From Erinaceus europaeus (lineage: Eukaryota; Chordata; Mammalia; Eulipotyphla; Erinaceidae), in assembly GCF_950295315.1 (NCBI RefSeq), contig NC_080175.1:82711566-82775565 (forward strand): DNA of 64,000 nt, written 5' to 3'. The number at the start of each line of letters is the position of its first letter. Position 1 is the stretch's first letter. A program made the position numbers and the translations under genes. This document shows, in pieces, positions 21,478-33,286 of the stretch. The notes beneath the pieces were generated by a model that saw only the letters and a list, made by a program, of their open reading frames with translations, was not told the DNA's origin and did no database searches.

Positions 21478-24400
21478 ATGGCACTATAATACATTAAATC
21501 CATAATATCAGTAAATGTCAATGGCTTAAACTCACCCATCAAAAGGCACAGAGTTGGGGGATGGATCAGAAAAATTAATCCAACCATATGCTGCTTGTAA
21601 GAATCCCATCTGTCACAGCAAGATAAACACAGACTTAAAGTGAAAGGATGGAAAACTATCATACAGGCTAACGGAACTCAAAAAAGGTCAGCAACAGCCA
21701 TTCTCATCTCAGACACAATAGATTTTAAATGAAATAAAGTTATAAAAGATAGGCAAGGACATTACATAATGATTAGAGGATCAATCAGCCAAGAAGACTT
21801 AACAATGATTAACATCTATGCACCCAATCAGGGACCATCTAAATACGTCAAGCACTTACTGAAAGAATTTCAAAAATACATCAATAGTAATACAATAATA
21901 GTGGGAGACTTCAATACCCCACTCTCAAACTTAGACAGATCAACACAGCAGAGAACCAACAAAGATACAAGAGAATTGAATGAAGAGATCGACAGACTAG
22001 AACTCGGACATTTTAAGAGTTCTTCACCCAAAAAAACTGGAATACACCTTCTTTTCAAATCCACATAACACATACTCAAGGATAGACCACATGTTAGGCC
22101 ACAAAGACAGCATCAATAAATTCAAGAACATTGAAATCATCCTAAGTATCTTCTGAGACCACAGTAGAGTAAATCTAACATTAAACAACAAACAGAAAAT
22201 TATCAAAAGTCACAGAATTTGGAAACTAAACAACATACTCCTTAAGAACCACTAGGTCAAGATTCACTCAAGCAGGAAATTCAAATGTTCCTGGAAACAA
22301 ATGAAAATGAAGACACAACATATCACAATATTGAAGACACAGCTAAAGCAGTACTGAGAGGGAAACTTATAGCCATACAATCACGTATTAAACACCAAGA
22401 AGAAGCTCAAATGAACGTCCTAACTGCACACCTCAAGGACTTAGAGGAAGAGGAACAAAGGAACCCTAAAGCAACCAGAAGGACAGAAATCACTAAAGTT
22501 AGAGCAGAAATAAACAACATCGAAAATAAAAGAACCATACAAAAGATCAATGAAGCCAAATGTTGGTTCTTTGAAAGATTAAATAAAATTGACAAACCCC
22601 TAGCCAGACTCACCAAACAAAAAAGAGAGAAGACTCAAATTAATAGAATTGTAAACGATGGGGGAGATATCACAACTGACACCACAGAAATCCAGAGAAT
22701 CCTGTGAAACTTCTATAAAGAACTATACGCCACCCAGCTAGAGAATCTGGAAGAAATGGAACAATTCCTAGAAGCATATGCCCTTCCAAAACTGAACCAA
22801 GAAGAACTACAAAATCTAAATGCACCAATCACAGACAAAGAAATTGAAACAGTTATTAAGAACCTCCCCAAACAACAAAAGTCCTGGAACAGATGGCTTC
22901 ACAAATGAATTCTACAAAACTTTCAGGGAATAGTTAGTACCGGTACTTCTTAAGCTTTTCCATAAGATTGAAGAAACAGGAATACTCCCTTCCACCTTCT
23001 ATGAAGCCAACATCACCCTGATACCAAAAGCTGATAGGGAAAGAATAAAAAAGGAAAACTACAGACCAATATCTCAGATGAACATAGATGCCAAAATATT
23101 AAACAAGATCTTGACAACCGGATACAGCAACATATCAAAAAGATTGTTCATCATGATCAAGTGGGATTCATCCCAGAAATGCAAGGCTGGTTCAACATCC
23201 GTAAGTCAATCAATGTCATTCACCACATCAATAAAAGAAAAGCAAAATCCACATGATTATCTCAATAGATGCAGAGAAAGCCTTTGACAAAATCCAACAC
23301 CTATTCATGCCAAAAACTCTACAAAAAATGGGAAAGGATGAGAAATTCCTCAAGATAGTGGAGTCTATATATAGCAAACCTATAGCCAACATCATACTCA
23401 ATGGACAGAAACTGAACGCATTCCCCCTCTGATCGGGGACTAGACAGGGCTGTCCACCTTCACCGTTACTCTTCAACATAATATTGGAATTTCTTGCCAT
23501 AGCAATCAGGTAAGAGAAAGGAATCAAAAGAATACAGATTGGAAGGGAAGAAGTCAAGCTCTCACTATTTGCAGATGATATGATAGTATACATAGAAAAA
23601 CCTAAAGAATCCAACAGAAAACTACTAGAAGTTATTAGACAATATAGTAAGGTATCAGGCTACAAAATCAATGTACAAAAATCAGTGGCATTTCTTTATG
23701 CAAACACTAAATCTGAAGAAGAAGACAACCAGAAATTACTCCCCTTTACTGTTTCATCAAAATCACTCAAATACCTAGCAATAAAGTTGACCAAAGAAGT
23801 GAAAGACTTGTATACTGAAAACTATGAGTCGTTACTCAAGGGAAAAGAAACTGATACCAAAAAATGGAGAGATATCCCATGCTCATGGATTGGAAGAATA
23901 AATATCAACAAAATGAATATTCTCCCCAGAGCCATATACAAATTTAATGCAATACTCATCCAAGTTCCACCAAGCTTCTTTAAGAGAATAGAACAAACAC
24001 TACAATCATTTATCTGGAACCTGAAAACACCTAGAATTGCCAAAACCATCTTGAGGAGAAGAAACAGAAACAGGGGCATCACACTCCCAGACCTTAAACT
24101 CTATTATAAAGCCATCATCATCAAAATAGCATGGTACTGGAACAAAAAAAGGCACACAGACAAGTGTAACAGAATTGAAAGCCCAGAAATAAATCCCCAC
24201 ACCTATGGACATCTAACTTTGATAAGGGGGTCCAAAGGATTAAATGGAAGATGGAGGCTCTCTTCAATAAATGGTGCTGGGAAAACTGGGTTGTAACACG
24301 CAGAAGAATTAAATTGAACCACTTTATCTCACCAGAAACAAAAATCAACTCCAAATGGATCAAAGACCTGGATGTCAGACCAGAAACAATCAAATACTTA

Positions 24401-25274
24401 GAGGAAAACATTGGTAAAACAGTTTCCCACCTACACCTTAAGACATCTTTGATGAATCAAACCCAATTGTAAGGAAGACTAAAGCAGAAACAAACCAATA
24501 GGACTATAACAAATTGAAAAGCTTCTGCACATCCAAAGAAACTATTAAACAAACAAAGAGACCCCTCACAGAATGGGAGAAGATCTTCATATGCCAGACA
24601 TCAGACAAGAAAGTAATCACCAAAATATATAAAGAGCTCAGCAAACTTAGCAGCAAAAAAGCAAATGACCCTATCCAAAAATGGGCAGAGGATATGAACA
24701 AAACATTCACTAAAGAGGAGATCCAAAAGGCTAATAAACATATGAAAAACTGCTCTAGGTCACTAATTGTCAGAGAAATGCAAATTAAGACAACACTAAG
24801 ATAACACCTCACCCCTGTAAGAATAGCATCAAAAGGACAGCAGCAACAAATGCTGGAGAGGATGTGGGGACAGAGGAACCCTTTTACATTGCTGGTGGGA
24901 ATGTAAATTGGTACAGCCTCTGTGGAGAGCAGTCTGGAAAACTCTCAGAAGGCTAGACATGGACCTTCCATATGATCCAGTAATGCCTCTCCTGGGGTTA
25001 TACCCCAAGGACTCAATAACACCCAACCAAAAAGAGGTGTGTACTCCTATGTTCATAGCAGCACAATTCATAATAGCTAAAACCTGGAAACAACCTAGGT
25101 GCCCAACAACAGATGAGTGGCTGAGAAAGCTGTGGTATATATACACAATGGAAGTACAATGAACCCACCTCCTCTGACCCATCTTGGACAGAGCTAGCAG
25201 GAATTATGTTAAGTGTGCTGAGTCAGAAATATAAAGATGAGTATGAGATGATCCCACTTATCAACAGAAGTTGA
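21478..25274 (+). pseudogene. L1 ORF2p remnant (endonuclease-reverse transcriptase)
   Basis: ORF2p nicks target DNA and reverse-transcribes L1 RNA. Domain order is visible. The N-terminal AP-type endonuclease has ISVNVNGLNSPIKRHR, MINIYAPNQ and IIVGDFNTPLS. The reverse transcriptase has [10 protein letters not shown], then [13 protein letters not shown] as the catalytic FADD near 23565. The C-terminal part leads to a [15 protein letters not shown] frame-shifted zinc knuckle near 24860. Damage includes TAA at codon 4 (CTA TAA where the sister copy reads ATA CAA), stops near 21600 and 21730, a frameshift near 22010, a stop near 22706, an extra base near 22870 and more. A small deletion after TME near 25150 shifts the frame and is shared with the copy at 30.7 kb. 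About 1265 codons, the normal size. Confidence 0.95.
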
Positions 25275-26631
25275 GTAAGAAGATCTGAAAGGGAAACTAA
25301 AAGTAGGACCTGACCAAATTGTAAGTAGGGCACCAAAGTAAAAGCCCCCTGGTGAGGGGTAGACATGCAGCTTCTTGGGCCAGTGGGGGGTGGGAGTGGG
25401 TGGGAGGTATGGTGGTGGGAATGGTGGTGGGAATGCTGCTTATGTACACTCCTAGTAAAATGTAGTCATATAAATCACTAGTTAATTAATATGAGAGGGG
25501 GAAAATTAATTGTATGTCTCGAAGTTTGTCAAAACACAAACTGAATTTTTTTAATATATAGGCTGTGTAATTGATATGCAGACTCTCTCAAAAGCCTAGA
25601 CCAAGTAGATCAGAAGCAACCAATAGCACAGATATAGACAAGATACTGGGTACTGTACAGCAAACCCTAACAAAAGGACTTTTCAAAGTTAACCCAATTT
25701 CCAATTAATGTGATGATAACATTAACTATCGATTGTCTTTTGGAACCCTACGACAGCAGGAACCTCACATCTCCACTATAGAGCCCCTACTTTCCCCAGT
25801 CCTGGAACCTTGGATAGGGCCCACTTTTCTGTATGCCTCTCCCAATCCATATCAAATAATATTGCATCTGCCGATCACAACCTAACCAACGCAATGATTG
25901 CCACCTCAACATGCTTCACATCAGACTGTGTCCAGAGACTTCACATGTGGAATGACAACCCTTCAGCTTCATTACTCTGGTCAGACCTTTCCTTTCATAG
26001 TATACTCTAATTCCATCTCAGGTGGTTCACTTTCTAACAAACTACCAACACCTAGATATACACCAGTTTCTGTGAGAGAGAGCATATGTTGACACTTATC
26101 CATAAGCTAGTACAAAATATATACCTGAAAGCAGAAGTACACTAGAGTTTGCAGTGAGTACCGCCCTGACACTTGCTCTCCACTATTCCAAGCTTTGGGT
26201 CCATGATTGCTCAACAATTTGTTTGGCTTCGTATGTTAGCTCTCTTTTCAGTCACCAGGTTCCAGATGTCATCAGGATGCTGGCCAGCCTTCCCTAGACT
26301 GAAGACCCCACAAATGTGTTCTGGAGCTCTGCTTCCCCAGAGACCCATTCTACTAGGGAAAGAGAGAGCAGACTGGGAGTATGGACCGACCAGTCAACGC
26401 CCGTGTTCAGCGGGGTAGCAATTACAGAAGCCAGACCTTCCATCTTCTACAACCCACAATGACCCTGGTTCCATGCTCCCAGAGGGATAGAGAATGGGAA
26501 AGCTATCAGTGGAGAGGGTGTAATATGGAGATTTGGTGGTGGGAATTATGTGGAGTTGTACCCCTCCTACCCTATGGTTTTGTTGGTTAATCATTTCTTA
26601 AATAAAATGAAAATAATAATAATAAAAAAAT
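25275..26631 (+). other. L1 3'UTR (standard type X)
   Basis: This is the reference copy for the 3'UTR fragments elsewhere. It contains a G-rich tract (25385-25404, G-quadruplex-compatible), a duplicated TGGTGGTGGGAA unit near 25416-25440 and an A-rich tail with AATAAAATGAAAATAATAAT. It contains no true ORF; the frames at 25810-26590 are UTR. Confidence 0.9.
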
Positions 26632-26644
26632 GAAAATCATCTGC
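26632..26644. repeat. Target duplication of L1 (right)
   Basis: GAAAATCATCTGC, identical to 18884-18896. Confidence 0.95.
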
Positions 26645-27125
26645 CTAAAACAACAAACAGGAAAAGAGTCAAGAACATAAAAACTAATTCAAAACAAAGC
26701 AAAATGGTTATACGAAAACCACATTTATCAATAATCACCCTAAATATGAATGGCTTAAATTCACCAGTTAAAAGATTCAGAAGGACTGAATGGATTGAAA
26801 AGCAAGACCCATCTATTCTTTGTCTCCTGGAAACAGATATTCTAAAGAAAGACAAACAGAAGCTCTAGGTGACACGTTGGAACAAGGTATTCCAATCAAT
26901 AATGCAAACAATCGGCCACGAACCAACATACTAATATCAGATAAATTACACTTCCACATATAGAAGGTGAAAAGTGACAGACATGGTCACTACATATTGT
27001 TCTGAGGATTAATCCAACAGGAAGACATAATCATAGTTAATATATACAGACCTTCAGTGATGGGAATGGTGAAAAAAATCTACAATGTAAACCATTACTC
27101 ACTAAAACTCTTTTTAAAAATAAAT
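26645..27125 (+). mobile_element. Old L1: ORF2 start (right half), then 3' terminal piece
   Basis: It continues the element at 17107-18896. ORF2 begins near 26705 with a frame reading LSIITLNMNGLNSPVKRFRR. At about 27050 it changes abruptly to a segment resembling old L1 3' ends (CAGTGATGGGAATGGTG, ACAATGTAA) and an A-rich stretch. Most of ORF2 is missing. Confidence 0.7.
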
Positions 27126-27329
27126 TAGTAAATAAATAAAGCATATAAGCAAGCAAACCAACAACTCTTCAGATAAAGTCCAGAGATCTGTGCTGTAATA
27201 AGCGTGAGAGTAGCTGTGATACATGTTAACACTTAGATGTCTGAGTATTAAGACATTAAAGTGAAAGGTGTAAGTTATTTTTATAGGTAATAGGGGGTGG
27301 ACTTAAGTAACAATAAACATGAGGAATCC

Positions 27330-28125
27330 ATTGTTGGGGTAAACAGACAGTTTTCTAAAGAAGCGATACAAATGGCCCACAGATCCATGATATAATACTC
27401 CTTATAATTAGATAAATGCAATTTAAAACTACAATGAGATACCATTTCACACCTGAAAGAACGGCTTACATCAACAAGGTCGAAAATAACAGGTGTTGGA
27501 GAGGTTGTGGAGAACAGGGAACTCTGCTACATTGTTAGTGGGAATGCAAACTGGTTCAGCCCCTTGGAAAGACTATATGGAGAGTCCTTAAACAAAGGAA
27601 AACGGAATTACCTTTTGATCCAGGAATAGTACCCTTTAGCATTTACTTAATGGACACTCAATCCCTACTTAGAAGAGACAAAGGCACCCCTGTGTTCATA
27701 GCTGCATTATTCACAATAGCCAAAGAGTGGAAGCAGCCTAAATGCCCATCAACAAATAACTAGTTAAAGAAGGGATATATGTTCCATGGAATACTATTCT
27801 GCAATCAAAAAAGATAATAATGTGTCTTTTGGGGCAAAGTGTATGAAAATGGAGCTGATTATGCTTAATGAAATAAGTAAAGGGATGAAAGACAACTGCC
27901 AGATGGTTTCACTCATATGTGGAATCTAGAGAACTTATTTACATGAACTTGCCAAAAGAAATCCAATCAAAACAAGAGCAAGAAACCTGCTGATAAAACT
28001 TATGGAAACTATGATTATTATATTTGGAAGGTGGAAGGGTGGATATATGGAAACTTTGGTGATGGATATGGTGTGGATATTTACATTGTAACATGATATT
28101 AAGAACAAAAAAGTATTTAAAAAGG
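27330..28125 (+). mobile_element. Old L1 ORF2 3' end and tail
   Basis: The frame fragments match the ORF2 C-terminus, with GTTGGAGAGGTTGTGGAGAAC encoding the knuckle region. ATAGCTGCATTATTCACAAT and CCATGGAATACTATTCTGC follow, then a short 3'UTR with ATGGATATGGTGTGGATA. It is more diverged than the 18.9-kb element. Confidence 0.8.
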
Positions 28126-28158
28126 CAGGATATTTCATAGTTTTAAAAACCACTTTTA

Positions 28159-28448
28159 GGGAGTTGGGCGGTGGTGCAGAAGGTTAAGTGCATGTGGTGC
28201 AAAGCACAAAGACCAGTGTAAGGATCCCAGTTCGAGCCAATGACTCCCTACCTGCAGGGGAGTCACTTCACAGGAGGTAAAGCAGATTTTCAGGTGTCTA
28301 TCTTTCTCTCCGCCTCTCTGTCTTGCCCCCCTCTCTCCATTTCTCTCTTTCTTTTCCAACAACAATGACATCAAGAACAACAATAATAACTACAACAATA
28401 AAGCAACAAGGGCAACAAAAGGGTAATAAATAAATATTTTAAAAAATT
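28159..28448 (+). mobile_element. SINE-B
   Basis: GGGAGTTGGGCGGTGGTGCAG head, CCAGTTCGAGCCAATG box B, GTCACTTCACAGGAGGTAAAGC, TCTATCTTTCTCTCC, (CAA)-rich linker and AATAAATAAA tail. Confidence 0.9.
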
Positions 28449-29519
28449 TGTTACTCTCTTTAAAAACAGCATATATATAATGATAAATATATTATCTTTA
28501 TTATATTATTGATGTTTCTTATGCAGAAGATATATATGTAAAGTCAATGCTAGTATTATGCTTCCTATATGTGATGGCAAATATATGATAAGTATTTCAG
28601 TATCTAAAATTTTATAAGTGATATTTAAGTATCCTCTAAGTAAGGAGTTGAAATTTCATAAACATGCTTGGTCTTGTTTAGAGATTTTAATGTTCAGTCA
28701 TGCATCTGGTGTTGAAAGAGAAAAGTTATTGTGCTATACTATTTGAATAACTCATCTAACCCAACATTTCAGGTTGGCATTTGCACAGCTGTAATTTAAA
28801 GCTGGTATTTCACAAAATATCTTTCAGGAAACAGATATCCTCTCCATTATATGCTTTTTTGTAAAGGTTAAATGCACAGTATTTCACTGTTAAGGTGATT
28901 TTTTTTGAATTAATAACAAAGCTACTCCTCCTTTTTAAAGATGCCAACCTTAATACATGGCTCATAAAAAAAAAGCCCACAGTATCTCTTGTCCTTAATG
29001 CTATTCTTTCAATATATTATATGAAAACTTATGTTTGACTCCCTTTCTTGGAAGATTTATTATCATTGACTTCCCTATGTAACAGTCAAGCATTACAATT
29101 TACATTTCATAGCACACCTGAAATGGTCTATTATTCTGTTCAAGATAATACCAATTTCTGATTTAGGTTTAGATATGTATATTACTAAATATTTACTATT
29201 AAGCAACCACAAAAATATGGCTCAGTGAATATTCTATATATTCTGTTTTTATCATCCCATGAAGATAAAAAATATCTACAGGCTGACTATAGTTAGGTGA
29301 TATTGGAATGCATTATAAATAATATTTTTTAAATTTTAATTCCAACTAAAACACTATTATAAAAGTGCATGATAATACACATATTGTAAAGATACATGTT
29401 CCTAAATCACACAAAAAATTCAAACACAACACACATGAACATGTATACCTACTTAGGTTTAATAGTTTGGTTTAAATAATGACTTTAAGAATCATCATTA
29501 AATGACACAAATCATGATA
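28449..29519. other. AT-rich unique sequence
   Basis: No gene, RNA or repeat family is recognised in about 1.07 kb. Confidence 0.5.
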
Positions 29520-29700
29520 AGGTCTTGTATAATATAGTAAATCCTAACCATGATATTTTCAAAGTAAATCAAGTTCCCAAGTACCTTGGTTATAATAATA
29601 ATTATCTATTGCTTTCTTAAACTCTATGACAACAAGGAACTCACCTAATTCTCTATAAACCCATATTTCTCCCAGTCCTGGAACCACACCTTTGGAGTTC
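29520..29700 (+). mobile_element. Old L1 3'UTR fragment (left part)
   Basis: A diverged match to the L1 3'UTR interval 25660-25800, including TTTTCAAAGT, TATCTATTGCTTTCTTAAAC and CCCAGTCCTGGAACC. It is the host of the L1 that follows. Confidence 0.75.
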
Positions 29701-29705
29701 CCTAT

Positions 29706-30710
29706 GGATATCTAACTTTGATAAGGGGGTCCAAAAGATTAAATGGAAGATGGAGGCTCTCTTCAATAAATGGTGCTGGGAAAACTAGGTTGTAACATGC
29801 AGAAGAATGAAACTGAACCACTTTATCTCACCAGAAACAAAAATCAACTCCAAATGGATCAAAGACCTGGATGTCAGACCAGAAACAATCAAATACTTAG
29901 AGGAAAACATTGGTGAAACAGTTTCCCACCTACACCTTAAGACATCTTTGATGAATCAAACCCAATTGTAAGGAAGACTAAAGCAGAAAAAAACCAATGG
30001 GACTATAACAAATTGAAAAGCTTCTGCACATCCAAAGAAACTATTAAACAAACTATTAAACAAAGAGACCCCTCATAGAATGGGAGAAGATTTTCACATG
30101 CCATATATCAGACAAGAAACTAATTACCAAAATATATAAAGAGTTCAGCAAACTTAGCACCAAAAAAGCAAATGACCCTATCCAAAAATGGGCAGAGGAT
30201 ATGAACAAAACATTCACTACAGAGGAGATCCAAAAGGCTAAGAAACATATGAAAAACTGCTCTAGGTCACTGATTGTCAGAGAAATGCAAATTAAGACAA
30301 CACTAAGATACCACCTCACTCCTATAAGAATGGCATACATCAAAAAGGACAGCAGCAACAAATGCTGGAGAGGTTGTGGGGACAGAGGAACCCTTTTACA
30401 TTGCTGGTGGGAATGTAAATTGGTACAGCCTCTGTGGAGAGCAGTCTGGAAAACTCTCAGAAGGCTAGACATGGACCTTCCATATGATCCAGTAATGCCT
30501 CTCCTGGGGTTATACCCCAAGGACTCCATAACACCCAACCAAAAAGAGGTGTGTACTCCTATGTTCATAGCAGCACAATTCATAATAGCTAAAACCTGGA
30601 AGCAACCCAGGTGCCCAACAACAGATGAGTGGCTGAGAAAGCTGTGGTATATATACACAATGGAAAGTACAATGAACCCACCTCCTCTGACCCATCTTGG
30701 ACAGAGCTAG
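29706..30710 (+). pseudogene. L1 ORF2p C-terminal remnant
   Basis: After early frame damage, 30201-30710 is open: [20 protein letters not shown], then the cysteine/histidine knuckle [19 protein letters not shown], then [18 protein letters not shown]. It then leaves the ancestral frame because the codons for YYAAIKN are missing, and stops early. The 25.15-kb copy has the same lesion; the 51.4-kb copy does not. Confidence 0.93.
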
Positions 30711-32156
30711 CAGGAATTATGTTAAGTGAGCTAAGTCAGAAAGATAAAGATGAGTATGGGATGATCCCACTCATCAACAGAAGTTGACTACGAAGATCTG
30801 AAAGGGAAACTAAAAGCAGGACCTGACCAAATTGTAAGTAGGGCACCAAAGTAAAAGCCCCCTGGTGAGGGGTAGACATGCAGCTTCTTGGGCCAGTGGG
30901 GGGTGGGAGTGGGTGGGAGGGATGGTGGTGGGAATGGTGGTGGGAATGCTGTTTATGTACACTCCTAGTAAAATGTAGTCATATAAATCACTAGTTAATT
31001 AATATGAGAGGGGGAAAATTAATTGTATGTCTCGAAGTTTGTCAAAACACAAACTGAATCTTTTTAATATATAGGCTGTGTAATTGATATGCAGACTCTC
31101 TCAAAAGCCTAGACCAAGTAGATCAGAAGCAACCAATAGCACAGATATAGACAAGATACTGGGTACTGTATAGCAAACATTAACAAAAGGACTTTTCAAA
31201 GTTAACCCAATTTCCAATTAATGTGATGATAACATTAACTATCGATTGTCTTTTGGAACCCTACGACAGCAGGAACCTCACATCTCCACTATAGAGCCCC
31301 TACTTCCCCCAGTCCTGGAACCCTTGGATAGGGCCCACTTTCCCGTATGCCTCTCCCAATCCATATCAAATAATATTGCATCTGCCGATCACAACCTAAC
31401 CAACACAACGATTGCCACCTCAACATGCTTCATTTCATACTGTGTCCAGAGACTTCACATGTGGAATGACAACCCTTCAGCTTCATTACTCGGGTGAGAC
31501 CTTTCCTTTCATAGTATACTCTAATTCCATCTCAGGTGGTTCACTTTCTAACAAAGTCCCAAATCCTAGATATACACCAGTTTCTGTGAGAGAGAGCATA
31601 TGTTCACACGTATCCATAAACTACTGCAAAATATATACCTGAAAGCAGAAGTACACTAGAGTTTGCAGTGAGTACCCCCCTAACACTTCCTCTACACTAT
31701 TCCAAGCTTTGGGTTCATGATTGCTCAACAATTTGTTTGGCTTTGTATGTTAACTCTCTTTTCAGTTACCAGGTTTCAGATGTCATCAGGAAGCCGGCTA
31801 GGCTTCCCTGGACTGAAGACTCCACCAGTGTGTCCTGGAGCTCTGCTTCCCCAGAGACCCACCCTACTAGGGATAGAGAGAGGCAGACTGGGAGTATGGA
31901 CCGACCAGTCAACTCCCATGTTCAACGGGGAAGCAATTACAGAAGCCAGACCTTCTCCCTTCTGCAACCCACAATGACCCTGGGTCCATGCTCCCAGAGG
32001 GATAGAGAATGGGAAAGCTATCAGGGGTGGGGGTGGGATATGGAGATTGGGTGGTTGGAATTGTGTGGAGTTGTACCCCTCCTACCCTATGGTTTTGTTA
32101 ATTTATCCTTTCTTAAATAATAAAAAAAAAGAATGAAATAAAAAAAAAAAAGAAAC
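29706..32156 (+). mobile_element. 5'-truncated L1 (ORF2 C-terminus plus full 3'UTR)
   Basis: It starts within ORF2 (CCTATGGATATCTAACTTTG, equivalent to about 24203 in the 18.9-kb L1), includes the standard 3'UTR and ends in an A-rich tail at 32120-32156. Old L1 3'UTR flanks it on both sides, but no matching target duplication is visible and about 550 bp of the old UTR is absent. Confidence 0.92.
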
Positions 32157-32397
32157 AGGCTAGGGCTATGGGTCAACCTGTCAATGCCCATGTCCAGTGA
32201 AGAATCAATAACAGAAGCTAGACCTTCCACCTTCTGCTCCCCATAAAGATCTTTGGTCCATATTCTCAGAGGGATAAAGAATATGAAAGTTTCCAATAGA
32301 AGGTAATGATATGGAACTCTGGTGGTGGGAATTGTACCCCTCTTAAACCAAAATCTTGTCAGTCATTATTAAATCACCAATAAAAATTTTTAAAAGA
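32157..32397 (+). mobile_element. Old L1 3'UTR fragment (right part)
   Basis: AGGGCTATGGGTCAACCTGTC...CAATAACAGAAGC...GGTGGTGGGAATTGTACCCC and a final AATAAAAATTTTTAAAAG match the L1 3'UTR end at higher divergence than the inserted copy. Confidence 0.8.
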
Positions 32398-32414
32398 ATC
32401 ATGGATTTATTGCC

Positions 32415-32545
32415 TTGTGGTGGTTCACCTTGCTGAGTATATTACCATGCAAAGACCCTCCAAGAGGGAAGCTTCTCATGTGATGAAACAGTGCTACAGG
32501 TATCTATCTCTCTTATATCTTTCATCTTTCTCTTGATTTCTAACA
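32415..32545 (+). mobile_element. SINE-A, decayed and internally shortened
   Basis: TGTGGTGGTTCACCTTGCTGAG head, AGAGGGAAGCTTCTCATGTGATG and a TCTATCTCTCTT tract; box B is lost. Confidence 0.6.
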
Positions 32546-33002
32546 TATATACTTAGAATCATGTAGATCAATTTAATATGTATATATTCATTTACACAAG
32601 TTTGTCTTATTTAGGTCATAGAAATATTAGTAAATAAATCAATTTATTAAAGTATATTGATATTAAAAGTTTATAATAAGTTTATTATATTGTTTCTGAA
32701 ATTTAAAAAATATGGCAATAAAAACTCTCCCCATTATTTCATCCATGCTTTTGTAGTATTTAATATTGTCCACTGTTTCTCTTTTGTCTTTAATCACTCA
32801 TTAACTTAATTTTAATGAGTTGGATTTGTGCCACCAAGTGTAAATAGTAACAGTGATGATTTACAATTTTTGTCACTATTTATTAGTGTAAATTTAGATA
32901 ATGTGACACTTTTGAAGTATTGCTTCATTTAGTGGACATATCAATTTAAACTATATATCCTTATTTATGATCCTAACTATGTAAGCAAAATCTGGACTTT
33001 CA
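32546..33002. other. AT-rich unique sequence
   Basis: No feature supported. Confidence 0.5.
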
Positions 33003-33170
33003 CAACAGCTCACCTGGAGAATGTGTATGTTTGCCATGAATGTAAAGCAGGTTCTATCCTGGCCCCCACATCACTGAAGGAAGTTTTCAGTTCTGGTCTC
33101 TCTCTCTCTCTTTCTCTCTGTGTCTCTCTTCAACCCACCCTCTCTCTTTCAAAAAAAAGTTAACATGCAG
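33003..33170 (+). mobile_element. SINE-E
   Basis: CAGCTCACCTGGAGAATGTG head, GCAGGTTCTATCCTGGCCCCC, ACTGAAGGAAGTTTTCAG, (CT)n and CTCTTTCAAAAAAAAG. Confidence 0.6.
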
Positions 33171-33189
33171 TGAAGTTTAACAACAATAA

Positions 33190-33286
33190 AGAGAGAGAGA
33201 GAGAGAGAAAGGAAGGAAGGGAGGGAGGGAGGAAGGAAGGAAGGAAGGAAGGAAGGAAGGAAGGAAGGAAAGAAGGAAGGAAGGGA
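33190..33286. repeat. (GA)n(GGAA)n microsatellite
   Basis: GA units pass into GGAA/GGGA units. Both-strand frames across it (KEGRKEGR, LPSFLPSF) are artefacts. Confidence 0.97.

Larger units (their letters stand above)
18897..26631 (+). mobile_element. Near-full-length L1 retrotransposon (7.7 kb), inactive
   Basis: It begins GGGGGTTCCGGGAAGATGGCGG, a typical L1 5' start. It contains a 1.6-kb 5'UTR, ORF1 (20502-21401), a 76-bp spacer, ORF2 (21478-25274), a 1.36-kb 3'UTR and an impure A-rich tail, with an exact 13-bp target duplication. It is inserted in an older L1. Both ORFs carry frameshifts and stops, so it cannot move by itself. The reading frames remain easily recognisable, which makes it fairly young compared with the surrounding element. 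Confidence 0.97.
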
